DNA of 64,000 nucleotides from Leptodontidium sp. MPI-SDFR-AT-0119 (taxonomy: Eukaryota > Ascomycota > Leotiomycetes > Helotiales > Leptodontidiaceae): NCBI GenBank assembly GCA_020726505.1, contig JAHLEZ010000023.1, positions 682,001-746,000 of the forward strand, written 5' to 3'. The notes under the pieces are model-generated. The model saw only the letters and a list, made by a program, of their open reading frames with translations. It made no database searches and was not told where the DNA came from. The translations under genes were made by a program, and so were the position numbers. Within the stretch, counting starts at the first letter, position 1. Every line of letters begins with the position of its first letter. Below are positions 10,874-20,846 of this stretch, one piece after another.

Positions 10874-12912
10874 TCCCTTCAGACGGCGCACCCGGGTTTT
10901 AGCGCCTTGGCGGGTTCCCCACTAAAGTGCAGGTAAACAAAACATGTAAACAAACCAAATAATTATTATCATTCTCCACTCAAATTAGTACCTAAAGCTA
11001 TGTAACAAGTTGTCGCCGATTCTATAGACCCTGTAACTACACGGCCAAACTTAGAGCTAGTTATCCGGACTAGTTCTAGTTTCGTACCTATAGATTTGCC
11101 CCTCTTTTCATCGTCCGTCAACTTACTACTTAATATTAAGCCTAAGGACGCTTAGGGACTATTTCTTTTATTCTTTCTAGAGGATCAGATGCGGATAATA
11201 TGCGATAATACAAATGCTCGTAAAGATAAGGAGTATTAGGCCCGTTTTACTGTAGGGGAAATATCCAGGAAAGCCCGGATTAATGACTAGAAGCCAATGA
11301 CACTACCCGAAGCCTATGGCTACCTCGGCATTCGTATTTATATAGGAATCTATATAGAAAACAAAGCCTAGGTATACTAGAAACCAGGGAATATCGTATG
11401 GCCGGATTATAGACTTACAGCTGTTATAAGTCTAAAGAGGTTTGAGGCAATACACACAGTATTTCGTCTATTTACCTCTAATCCGGAATATATAATTAAG
11501 GCTGTTTTTAACTATGTAAGCCTTACTTTTAATATATTAGTATTTAATTTAATATATCCTATAGCTAAAGCCTTTGAATACTCATATTCAAGAGACCTCA
11601 CGTTAGTTATAGACTCCTAAAAGAGATATTGCCGTAGATGAGGCGATGGCCCGGTTTCAAGGCCGTTCCCACGACACACTGAAGATTCTAGGCAAGCCTA
11701 TCGACCGTAGGTATAAGATTTAGGTACTAGCCGATCAAGGGTACTTTTGGGATTGGGTTTGTCACCGGAAAGGCACTAAAAAGTCAGACCTAGAGAGGGG
11801 TAGACTCGGCCCATAGAAAATCCCTCAACTTAAGGCTCTCGGCACTAACACTTCTTCGGCTATCGTGGCACACTTTATAGGGAGACTTCTTAATTAAGGC
11901 AAAGGAAACGTCGTCTACCTTAATAACTTGTTTACGAATATTAAGCTATTATAGTACGGCAAAGAGCGTAAATAGGGGGCCACAAGCACGTGTACTACTA
12001 AAAGTGGTATCCTTAAACGTTTTACTGAAATAAAGGCGCGGGATATAAAGAAAGATAAGATCCCTTAGGGCACTCTTTATATAAAAGCTACCGAAGACAA
12101 CTTAATTAATATAATAGCGTGGAAAGACAATGCTTTAGTGCTCTCGATGTCTACATATTCTAACGCCGAAAGGAAGGTATTACGCCTCCGGAAACGACCT
12201 TCAGAGACCTCCTCTGCGGCTAAAACCTCACGGATACCCTTTAGGACACATGCACAAGCTTAGCTTGAAATACCTGAGTATATAGACGATTATAACTACT
12301 AAATGGGCGCTGTAGATCGTGGGAATTAACTTAAGAGGACTTATCCTATAAAAAGGCTTTGTCGTTTAGGGGGGCATTAATCGTTAGTCACTTGGTTAGA
12401 AGATACGGCACTTGTTAACGCTTATAAACTAAGTTATTACTCTCAAGTGCCAGAGGAAGAGAAGTGGACGGATTAGACAGCCTTTAAAATAGAGATTATT
12501 CAAAGATGTTTTGATTTTGCTACTAAATATCGCTAGAATCGCAAAAGACTTGTAATTAAAGCTACTAAAGAGGTCTTACAAGAAGGGAACTACTCTTTAG
12601 AGCGTATAGGGACTCTTAGAGAGTGCGTAATGTGCAAAAAGGAGGGTATATCTCGACGGGTACAGAGGAAGATTATGGGAGAGCTTTCTACGAATATCTA
12701 GCCAAATACCAAGGGATCCGGATGTAGGAAAGAGACGATATTTGGCTGTAAAGTCTGTATAGTCCCATTATGTAAGGATAATAATTGTTTTTCCCGGTAT
12801 TATAGCATAGAATAGAGATGTTGTGGTTCGAGTCTGAATCCCCTCTGATTTTGGTGGGGGAAATATGCGCCAAGGCGCTAAAACCCGGGAAGCGAATCGC
12901 CGTCTGAAGGGA
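10874..12912 (+). mobile_element. RIP-mutated piggyBac-like DNA transposon (2039 bp) inserted in array S1
   Basis: The ends are inverted repeats. TCCCTTCAGACGGCG (10874) is matched by its complement ending at 12912. A second shared block, CCCGGGTTTTAGCGCC, lies inside, separated by a few unmatched bases. TA sits at both borders (10872-10873 and 12913-12914). Inside is one decayed transposase gene. The array S1 continues on both sides, which shows a clean insertion. Many CAA, CAG and TGG codons appear as TAA or TAG. Classical piggyBac elements use TTAA targets. Here the flanks are GTAT and ATAA, so TA is the only common target seen. Confidence 0.8.
11030..12815 (+). pseudogene. piggyBac-type (DDE_Tnp_1_7) transposase, RIP-inactivated
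   Basis: The plus-strand translation, interrupted by many TAA/TAG, keeps family landmarks in order. An N-terminal part has EAYGYLGIRIYIGIY. The first acidic motif DEAMARFQGRS is at about 11635, the second DNLF near 11920-11940, and a third MGAVDRGN near 12300. A C-terminal cysteine-rich domain (CVMC, CKVCIVPLCKDN) ends at TAG 12813-12815. The three acidic motifs match the DDD core of piggyBac transposases. The gene cannot be functional in this copy. The start is not determinable because the 5' part is eroded. Confidence 0.7.
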
Positions 12913-12914
12913 TA

Positions 12915-13290
12915 AACGTGGAGGTGCCGGGGCGCATTGAGTGTTCGGATGCAATTTCCAAAAAAGCAACCAGAACCACAACCTCGTAACCACGAGAGCG
13001 AGTTGCCTGTAGCTATACGAAGCCTCTACTCTCTATCTTCTCGTTGCTTATTCCATCTGCAAGAACAATTAGCATGCAGTGTATCAAGAAATTGTCATGA
13101 ACCAATGTGTTGCGAAACACAAAACTGGTACTTGAAAAGCGAGTCATAGCAAAACCTCGTAAGGAATGGAGCTGTCTGCAGATTCTAGAGCTTAATCTCT
13201 TGCTTGTTATCGTGAATAAACGAATCTGTCACATTGCAGATAAGCTGTTATTGTATGATGGGTTGAAATGATTAATCCAAATCCCAGCGA
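12915..13290 (+). repeat. Array S1, continuation after the transposon
   Basis: GGTGCCGGGGCGCATTGAGT right after the insertion matches the block that follows the core at 10357. Cores ATCTGCAAG at 13055 and AATCTGTCACAT at 13223 keep the spacing of about 168 bp. Confidence 0.6.
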
Positions 13291-14410
13291 ACGGCGCGCC
13301 GTCTTCAACCATTCCAGATTCGTTCTGTGAAGGAAGCGCACCACTTGAAGATAGTAGGAGAGTGTCTCGACGTCTCGCAGAAAATTCAGAGGTGACTGGG
13401 GGCTAGGTGTTGCGGGCTAGGGAGGGTTCAAAAAAAGGGGGAAGTAAACAAAACTTGGCGAAGCGAGCAGAACTGCGAATCCCAAACTGCACGACAACCA
13501 AAACACCCCGGGCGAATATGCGAGGCAATCCACTTGTAATAAACCGACAGTTGAAAGCCTCATCTCGATAAGTAGCCAGTTCCATTCCTATTCTTCAGCA
13601 GCTTGGCCAATTTTTTGGGGGATTTTTGAAAATTTTCTCTTGTTTATGGTTATCAATCATTTTTGTCCAGTGGTGTGTTTTATTGGACGATGATGGCGGG
13701 GAGGTTTCCTCGTTCAGGGTCGTCGAATTTCTGCTGGGTTCTAGTAATATTTTGCTTCATGGCGAAGAGTGGGGCGCGACATTGAGATGTCGTGAAGGCG
13801 TGGAGGCTTCTGCGTCAAAACCCATTTTACTTATTGGAGAACTATGAGAGGTGAACGTTTGAGCTGCCATTGAGGTATCGCAATGTCGAGTGAGGACTCA
13901 AAGGTGGACTCTATCAAACGGTTCACCTTGTTTTACCACTCGGCGGGGTCTAATTGTTCTCCAATTCTTCAAATACAAGATCCAAGCCATCGCGATTGAG
14001 GTACTCCACAGAGAGATTACAACAGTCACCAGAAAGAAAGCCAAGATTTTTGGATCCCAAGGTCGTTCCCATCACAGATGATCGGTTTGAGGTGTTAGAC
14101 TTCTGGCTCGAATCGCTGCAGCCTCTGAGCCGACAATATTGCTTCATTTCCTTCTGCTTTTCCATAGAACCTTACAGCCGATGAAGTTTTGCGCACCTTT
14201 CAAGATGTGAGTTGGTGGTCATCGCCATGAATGGAACTTGCAGAGATTCCGAGACATGACATGGGTTCGCAGCGAAGAGGAAATCAGGTTTTGACTTGCT
14301 TACTGATTCCAAATTGAGTAAACCTTTTTGCTCTGCTTATATCTTGGTGTTCTTTTGCCATTCTCCCGCTCTGTGCAGACCCTCTCACCCAATCCATGAC
14401 GCTGAGGAGC
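13291..14410. other. Stretch without a supported gene
   Basis: Short open frames exist on both strands (13403-13585 minus, 13626-13847 plus, 13890-14184 in several frames). They overlap and show no domain, signal peptide or splice pattern. No repeat of S1 type is evident beyond about 13290. Confidence 0.35.
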
Positions 14411-14418
14411 TCCCCAAG
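14411..14418. repeat. Target-site duplication, left (TCCCCAAG)
   Basis: These eight bases directly abut the left end of the hAT element and are repeated exactly at 17431-17438. Confidence 0.9.
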
Positions 14419-17400
14419 CAGAGTGGCCATTCAGTCAGCCGGCTTTTAAGTCAACCAGCCAGCTGAGGTAACTATCGTCAGCCAATCAGCTCAAAGATAT
14501 TTGTAAAGCCAGTCAGCTGTAAAAAGGTCAGCTTAAAAGCCGGCTGACAGCTGAGGGCATTTAATTAGGTGATTTTGGAGTTAGTTTGTAAGGAGTTAGT
14601 ATGTTGTTTAGGTGCCTCGCTTAAGGCTTTTTGGAGTCCCGGAGCGGAAAAACCACCTCCGACACACTAAATTTAGGGCGGTGAGACCCGGCAGGATAAT
14701 TAATGCCGCGTTAGCAAACATCGCCCGTACATACTAACTCCTTAATTATATCAAAAGTATCACCAAAATCATGTCTCGCGCTACTTCGCCTCTTGATATT
14801 AACGATACAGCCTCTGAGGCTTCTAGAGCACTATCTGCGAGTACTATAGTAAGTGTAATTGACCCCTTTGCGCGTATAATAGCTCCTGTAATAGCGAGAT
14901 CTTTATTACCTTCTTTAACCTCTTTTATACCTCGAGACAAGTGCAAGCGCCCTTAGCGAATATACAATAATAAATACAACCTATTTAAGCCTACTAGAGA
15001 TGATTTGGACGAAGACTATTTTCTATATACGCCTAGAGAACCGTTGTTTAATAATAGGCTTGTTATAATCGTTAATTTGCTTAAGGGAATGGTTTTGTCT
15101 CTTATAACGAAGTTACTGAATCGCTCGTGGCTTTAGAAGCTTAGGTATACCTTAGTACAGCCTAGAGGGACTAAGAAACACTCGTTTTGGGCCTGTAAAA
15201 GCTGTAAGTTGGGTCCTGCTATTTGTGCCCTTAATATTAATATAGTTTAGGTTATCACGATCCCTAATTTGTAAAGAATAAGACCTCTGTTTTTAATAGT
15301 AACTTTTTGAAGAACGTAAAGCGGTATATATTAAAGGAGCATTTCCTCGACAAAGATAGAGATATTAATAAGCTTCCTTCGACAGCTCTAGCACTTGCAT
15401 AACCTTCTGGCGTCGTCGGCGACAACTACGATACAATTATACCTTTCCGTTAACTTGAGTTCAGGAATACTCTTATAAAATGGGTAGTTATAAATGATAT
15501 TATATAAAGAAAGGCCACATCTACGTATCTTCGCCGTCTCTTTAAAATCGCGAATAATAAAGTTATCGGCGCACTTCCGACAGCTCATTTAATAGTTGAA
15601 TCTTGGACTAGTAAGATGTTTATATACTTTGAACTAACAATTATCGCAGAAGTTATAGAGGCGCAAAGTAAGATCTTAATCTCCTTTAATAGCTAGGGAT
15701 CTAAAAGAGAAAAAATCAGCGTTATTGTAATAGTCCTCTACTTTATTAATAAGAGAGGTGAGTTGGTTATAGTGCTCGCCGGTTTGCTAGAGCTTCGAGA
15801 ACACAGCAAAACAGGTGTTAGTATACTAATCCTTTTAGAATCTCTATCTTCTTAGTTAATATTAAATAAATTAAGCTGCGGTCCTTATTCCTCTCTTCAA
15901 TCGATTCGGAATTAACGAGCATAACTTAGGCTGGTTTGTCTTGGACAATGTAACGAATAACGATACCACACTCGTAGAGCTTGGAAAACACTTTAAATTT
16001 GACTCCAAAACACGTCGACTTTGCTGTATAAGACACATCCTTAACCTCATCGCCAAGTAATACTTATTTAGTCAAGATACGTCGACATTTGAAGATGAGT
16101 TCAAGGCCGCAAGAGCACCGGAAAGAAGACAACTTTAGAGACAACGCAGAGAGCTAGGAAAGTTACACAACTTAGTGGCGTATATCATGGCCTCTAGGAA
16201 GCGCGGGGATGTCTTCTTTACTTTACAAACCAACCTCAATTATGACCGCGTAGCGAATAAACAGTAGAAGGTTGTATTAGACAGAGGAATCCGCTGGAAT
16301 TCGTCATTTCAAATGATTAAGCGCGCTCTAACTCTCCGCGAAGCTCTCGACACTTACGCTCTTAAATTACGTGTTTCTGTCGAACCTCTTGATCTGGAGC
16401 TCTACGAGCACGATTATATCTCTGCGAACAAATAAAAGACTCTCTAATTAATACGAGATCACCTTAAACCTTTGTTTCGACTCACAAAAGACCTCGAAGG
16501 CAATCTAGATTTAAGTAAGCCGGAGTCGTCTTTACACGGAGCTTTATGGGAGTTACTACCTATCTTTGAAAGTCTACTCTCTCACTTTAAGGTTTTAGAA
16601 ACACAAGTAAAAGCTGGCCGATTCAATAACTACCGAGGCATATAAGAGTCGATTACTTTGGCATAGGGGAAGACACAAGAATATTACACTAAAACTAACG
16701 TATCTCTTGCGTAGATAGCTGCGTTAATGCTCTATCCTCGTTAGAAATGGTAGTATTTCGACGAGTAATAAAAAGGAAACGACGTGCGATTTGTGAAGGC
16801 AAGAAGACTCGCTCTGCGAAAGCTCTAGGAGACCGACTACAAAGGAGAGGTTATTGTGCGAATTGAGGAGCGAACGCCTGAGCTAGAGCCTCGGAAAGCC
16901 TACAAAGCTGAGATGTTAAAGAGACTAACTCCAGTAATTGCTAGTTCCTCTTTTTTAAGAGCACCTCGTTCGTTAAGTCGAAAAGATTAATTAGCTTTGT
17001 ATTTTAAAGAGCCTTTAATAGATATGCCGTTATTAGAGTACTAGAAGATGAAGTAGGCTTAGTAGCCACAGCTTACAAAGATGGCTCTAGACTTTTTGAG
17101 TATTCTTGCCATGAGCTTTAAATGCGAACGAGTCTTCTCCTCTTGTTCTATATAAACAACTCCTCACAATTCAAGGCTATCGGGAGAGACGTTATGGCAC
17201 AGGGAATGTTTGAAGAATTAGCAAAGAAGAGGTCTAATTGAGATAATGCTCGCATATAATGCTGTCCCCTTGGGAAGGGATTTTTAATACGTGTCTATTT
17301 TTAGAATTAGCTTTTAAGCGGCTGATCAGCTCTTCAGTTCAGTCCATTCAGCTGTGAGTTTACACGTAAGTCAGTCAGTTGAGAAAGTTGCTCAGCTGAT

Positions 17401-17430
17401 GGCTGACTGACTGGCTTAATGGCCACTCTG
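14419..17430 (+). mobile_element. RIP-mutated hAT transposon (3012 bp) with 8-bp target duplication
   Basis: The element starts CAGAGTGGCCATT and ends with the complement AATGGCCACTCTG, flanked by an exact 8-bp duplication TCCCCAAG. Eight-base duplications and CAG-type ends are hallmarks of the hAT superfamily. Subterminal regions at both ends (14440-14560 and 17310-17420) are rich in scattered CAGCTGA/GTCAGCC motifs in both orientations, which are likely transposase binding sites. The interior encodes a decayed transposase. RIP-type stops are frequent and the sequence is AT-rich. Confidence 0.9.
14771..17240 (+). pseudogene. hAT transposase, RIP-inactivated
   Basis: The reading begins MSRATSPLDINDTASEASRA at 14771, stays open to TAG at about 14955 and then continues with many TAA/TAG stops. 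A WACKSCK-like motif at about 15190 may be the remnant of a BED-type zinc finger. Near 17060-17200 the frame reads ALDFLSILAMSFKCERVFSS, the conserved C-terminal hAT dimerisation motif (C/S-ERVFS). Length fits full-size hAT transposases of about 750-800 residues. It is not functional. Confidence 0.65.
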
Positions 17431-17438
17431 TCCCCAAG
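17431..17438. repeat. Target-site duplication, right (TCCCCAAG)
   Basis: Exact copy of 14411-14418 directly after the right hAT end. Confidence 0.9.
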
Positions 17439-17944
17439 TCGTGGGGGCATCCACTGCCTTGATCGTACCACAGATTAGTAAAGAAACAGAACAAAGCAAT
17501 CGAACTCCACTAAGTTTACCAACAATAGTAGTAGGAATTTACCTCGAGTTGAGTCTATCCTCTTTCCTCGTATGACCATGCGCTTGAGGGAAGTCGATGT
17601 TCGGATCGGATAGAATGCACCAAACGCCATACCTATCAGCACTCTGCGATATACCGAAGCCGCCTGCAGCACTGCAACAAACTCGTCAGATGAAGTTGCC
17701 AATATCTCTCAATTTGTGTGGCGCATTCAGATCTTGAAGCTTCGTGCAGGACGGCTCCTCGTCACCAAGTGCAACCATGACAAGTCAAGGTGGGTGACGA
17801 CGATGCCTCCTCTCGACCTTTCCATGCTTTATTGACTGCTCTACCAATTATTCGACTCACTGATAATTAAATTGAGAGTTGGGTTAAGCTGATGGAGGAG
17901 TAATTGGTGTGGTTGGTTGTCTCTCCTAAATTTCTAAGTCTGAT
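17439..17944. other. Stretch without a supported gene
   Basis: A 75-codon minus frame at 17475-17702 has no recognisable domain and no promoter or splice context. It is not called. Confidence 0.3.
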
Positions 17945-18375
17945 ATGCTTAAAACACTGTAAATTTTAAGCCGAAAAGAATAGACCATACAGTTTCGCTC
18001 CAGACCCCTTCAGAATGGGGAATCTTCTCGGCTTATCACTTGGCTATCGATGCGCTCGGTCAGAATGGTTCCCTAGCTGCCCGGCTTCTCTGGGTAGGCT
18101 GTTGATCTGTTCCTAGGGTCAAAGTTTTTAAGCCTAGTAGACTCCAACAGCGAACGGTTTTAAGCCGAACAGTTTGACCCCTTGAAAACCGCACCATGTT
18201 GAATATCTCAGCGCATAGCGATTGCGCAAGTATCGATGAAGACATCCAGCCTCCCTGGGCCCATCGATTCTCGTCGATAGAATTAGAGTGATTGATTTGT
18301 GGCGTTGGACTTCCGACGTCTATTAGGCTCGAAGCACTGCAGATTTTAAGTCGAATTCCTGCGCTCAGCTAACGT
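17945..18375 (+). repeat. Degenerate tandem array S2, first locus (about 3 units of about 190 bp)
   Basis: TTTTAAGCCGAA-type cores occur at 17964, 18158 and 18344 (spacing about 190 bp). They are preceded by AAGCACTGCAG- or AACACTGTAAA-like sequence and by a second TTTTAAGCC-x3-TAGACTC block. The same composite unit recurs at 24985-25800. Confidence 0.6.
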
Positions 18376-19440
18376 GTTGACATTCAAGACCACGACGAAC
18401 TCCCTGAGCTTGACCACAGTCACTCCGCAGTCTTGAGACGCATATTGAGAGACAGAAGAATTGTTTTTGGACAGTTCTAGGGAAAGACGAGCTGATTGGA
18501 CGGTGGTGGCGGAGGAGCAGCGTTGGCCCTGTCAGCTCCTAATTCGACCACAACAAAGTCTTCGATCATCGCGGTATTCTACCTCATTCTGCTATGGATC
18601 TGGTATCAGACCTGCAAACAAACCGCCATAGCCCTGTGTTCCTTCGTTTTGGTTTTCTGTGCTCTATGTCGCTGAGGTGTTGTTGGATTAATTTTGAGCA
18701 GAGTTTGTGGCGGGGGAATTTGTCTCACGTAACGCAATGCAAGTTTTCTGGTGGGCTCGACCGGTCGCAGTGCAGCGGATTGCTCAACTACTTAGCTGGC
18801 ACTCTCCTTAATTAATGCGCTGTATAGAATGAGCTTGGAAGTCGAATTGTAGAGTTGAGTGGGGAGAGGGAGATTTGATGCAGCCCAAACTTTTAGGTCG
18901 GCCAGCAGACCTGCAGCAGAACATGCCTAGTCGACAGCGCTGTCAACGCAGCTTCCTGGGTCCGCAGAACTTGACATGACGAGCTTTGGCTGGATAAAAA
19001 TAGACAAAGTCCAATTATCCTCGATTAATGCATTTGAGATTTGGGGAATAAAGTTCAACGCGAAACACGCCCTCGTTTAGACTCTAAGTTGAGGTAACCC
19101 GAATGCCAAGCCCCTCCTCTTTCTTTAGATATCCGAGATCCCCTCATCCAAATCGCCTAACTGTCGCGATTATATTTTGGCAAGCGGGAAGAGTTTTGGG
19201 CTGGCTTGCAATGCACGGCTATATTTTATATAGGAGGGTAGTTCAAAAATCAAGACATTTCAAATATGCCGACTTTTGAAGGAACATAAAAAAGAATGGC
19301 TCAGCGATTACCTTGAGAAATCCCCGGATTTCCTGCATATACCCAATCTCACTAAGGTCTGGGCGTCCCCTTTGCGGCGACCAGAGCGTGGAGATTTGAC
19401 GGTTAGGTTTGACAAGTCTCTCCTTTGTCGGCAGCCTCCT
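18376..19440. other. Stretch without a supported gene; possible weak S2 relic near 18890
   Basis: CTTTTAGGTCGGCCAGCAGA at about 18889 vaguely recalls the S2 core. The open frames at 18594-18815 (plus) and 19243-19632 (minus) have no recognisable content. Confidence 0.3.
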
Positions 19441-19495
19441 GCCAGGGAGTGACGTCTGGGTTCGACATTTGGGTTCGACGTCTGAGGCAGCCCAT

Positions 19496-19610
19496 ATCCG
19501 TGGCGCTGCGATCAGGATTGGGATTTTCTCCAGGCTTCGCTTCGGTGACCTTACAGCGTGCTTCAGCGTGGCGCTCGGACCAACCCAATCCTGATCGCAG
19601 CGCCACGGAT
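19496..19610. repeat. Perfect 27-bp inverted repeat with 61-bp loop
   Basis: The left arm 19496-19522 (ATCCGTGGCGCTGCGATCAG and seven more bases) is the exact complement of the right arm 19584-19610. The arms are GC-rich and free of RIP. Just upstream GGGTTCGAC is repeated at about 19458 and 19471. It may be a fold-back element or a structured transcript. No terminal duplication was found. Confidence 0.85.
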
Positions 19611-19721
19611 AGTGGGGTGCCGACTCTATCAAGTCCGCTCACAGCGGAGTAGCATCTCAGTTCTAGGTGTTTAATATGCATGTTCATTAGATTCAAATCT
19701 CTCCTTAAGGTGTTGAAATTA

Positions 19722-19910
19722 TCCCCTTAAGTGCGACAAGCGCACTCCCTTCAGGCGGTGGCACCTGAAGCGAGACGATAATCAGCACCACTCTAGGGAA
19801 CACACCGCATTAACAAGCCTGGGTTTTAGTAAGGCTCGCTTATTTAGTGAGCTCCTACAGGCTCTGCCACAGGGCCTTACAAGCTGCGCGGCGAATCGCA
19901 CTTAAGGGGA
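19722..19910. mobile_element. 189-bp MITE with TCCCCTTAAGTGCGA inverted ends and TA flanks
   Basis: The left end TCCCCTTAAGTGCGA (19722-19736) is matched perfectly by the inverted right end (19896-19910). TA is present on both sides (19720-19721 and 19911-19912). The first nine bases are the same as the end of the piggyBac-like fragment at 1-648, so this is probably a non-autonomous relative. It has no coding capacity. Confidence 0.75.
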
Positions 19911-19912
19911 TA

Positions 19913-20590
19913 GATACAGGACGAATATAGAAGTCACAGGGCGAGAGTCTCAGGTTTCCCTGTTGGGCAATGTTCTCGCCCTGAAGCGATTTTGGCGGGC
20001 GCGCCGGCCAAAGCTTTAACCTTTTAAAGACGGGAGCGTCCATCAAACGCAGAGGCTGAGCTTAAACTTCATTCTAGGAGCTTGTGGGGCGATCCCTGGC
20101 TGAACTTTAACTTTCAGGAGAACATGGCATTTCACACACTCGTCATGTTCCCTTCATTTTAATTACCATCTAGCGCAAGGGGAGCCAAATTGATTCTCGA
20201 TACCTGCTCGTAGGAAAGCAAGTATAGCAATAACTAACCGGCTTGCCAATTCCCCGTTCCTCGTACTAGAGCTTGAATTCATTAAATCAATCTCTTAGAC
20301 TCCTACATAACATATCACCTGGTCTTCTTCTATGTTATAAGCTTTCACATATGTTTGCCCGTATCAAAGCTACTAATATGTGCGACATAATTTACAGTCC
20401 ACTATTATTGCCAAGGTTCAAGGCTGAAGCTAAGGAGTGTATCATTGCTTGGGAGCTTCCCCAGATAGGCTAGAGTATGGACGTTGAGACGACCCGAAAC
20501 TTGGGGATAGGTAAAGCAAAATAACCTTTCGGTTGCTATCTGACGTTTCGATCAGACTTGACAATCAACTTGCTGGCCCGCCAAAGACCG
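19913..20590. other. Intergenic region upstream of the pore-forming protein gene
   Basis: No gene is supported. A plus frame at 20273-20473 has no recognisable feature. The region contains a G/C-rich half (to about 20060) and an ordinary half that probably carries upstream promoter elements. Confidence 0.35.
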
Positions 20591-20613
20591 AAAACACCTG
20601 ACCAAGTCCAGAG

Positions 20614-20620
20614 TATATAA
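20614..20620 (+). promoter_or_regulatory. TATA box of the pore-forming protein gene
   Basis: TATATAA lies 227-233 bp before the ATG at 20847 and is followed by a pyrimidine-rich leader (20640-20840), a plausible core promoter and long 5' UTR. Confidence 0.5.
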
Positions 20621-20846
20621 CAATGTAGAATTCTCCCAGAGTCTCGTTTAACATCAACCTTACTTCAATTTCTTGACTACAGTCTTTCGTTCTCGATCTG
20701 AGATATCTCACCAACATTCATTTTTCTCTATTATTTTGCCAGTTGACTACGCATCCTCATTCACTCTTCCTCCATTCCAGTCCTTCAATTATCTAAATTC
20801 GCTCTTTACTATTCAGACTCCACAATTCATCAGTAGAACTTTCAAC

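Noticed and set aside
12820..12850. TGGTTCGAGTCTGAATCC resembles a tRNA T-arm
   Set aside because: There is no matching acceptor, D- or anticodon stem around it, and it lies inside the end of the piggyBac-like transposon.
8030..13290. CRISPR-like or coding tandem repeat
   Set aside because: Units are long, strongly diverged and lack conserved repeats with unique spacers. The genome is eukaryotic, and no frame continues through the units.
17475..17702. 75-codon minus-strand frame after the hAT element
   Set aside because: A hydrophobic end and an MATSSDEF start are not enough. There is no domain, leader or intron evidence.
19243..19632. 129-codon minus-strand open frame
   Set aside because: It overlaps the perfect inverted repeat, has open frames opposite it on plus, and has no recognisable motif or splice context.
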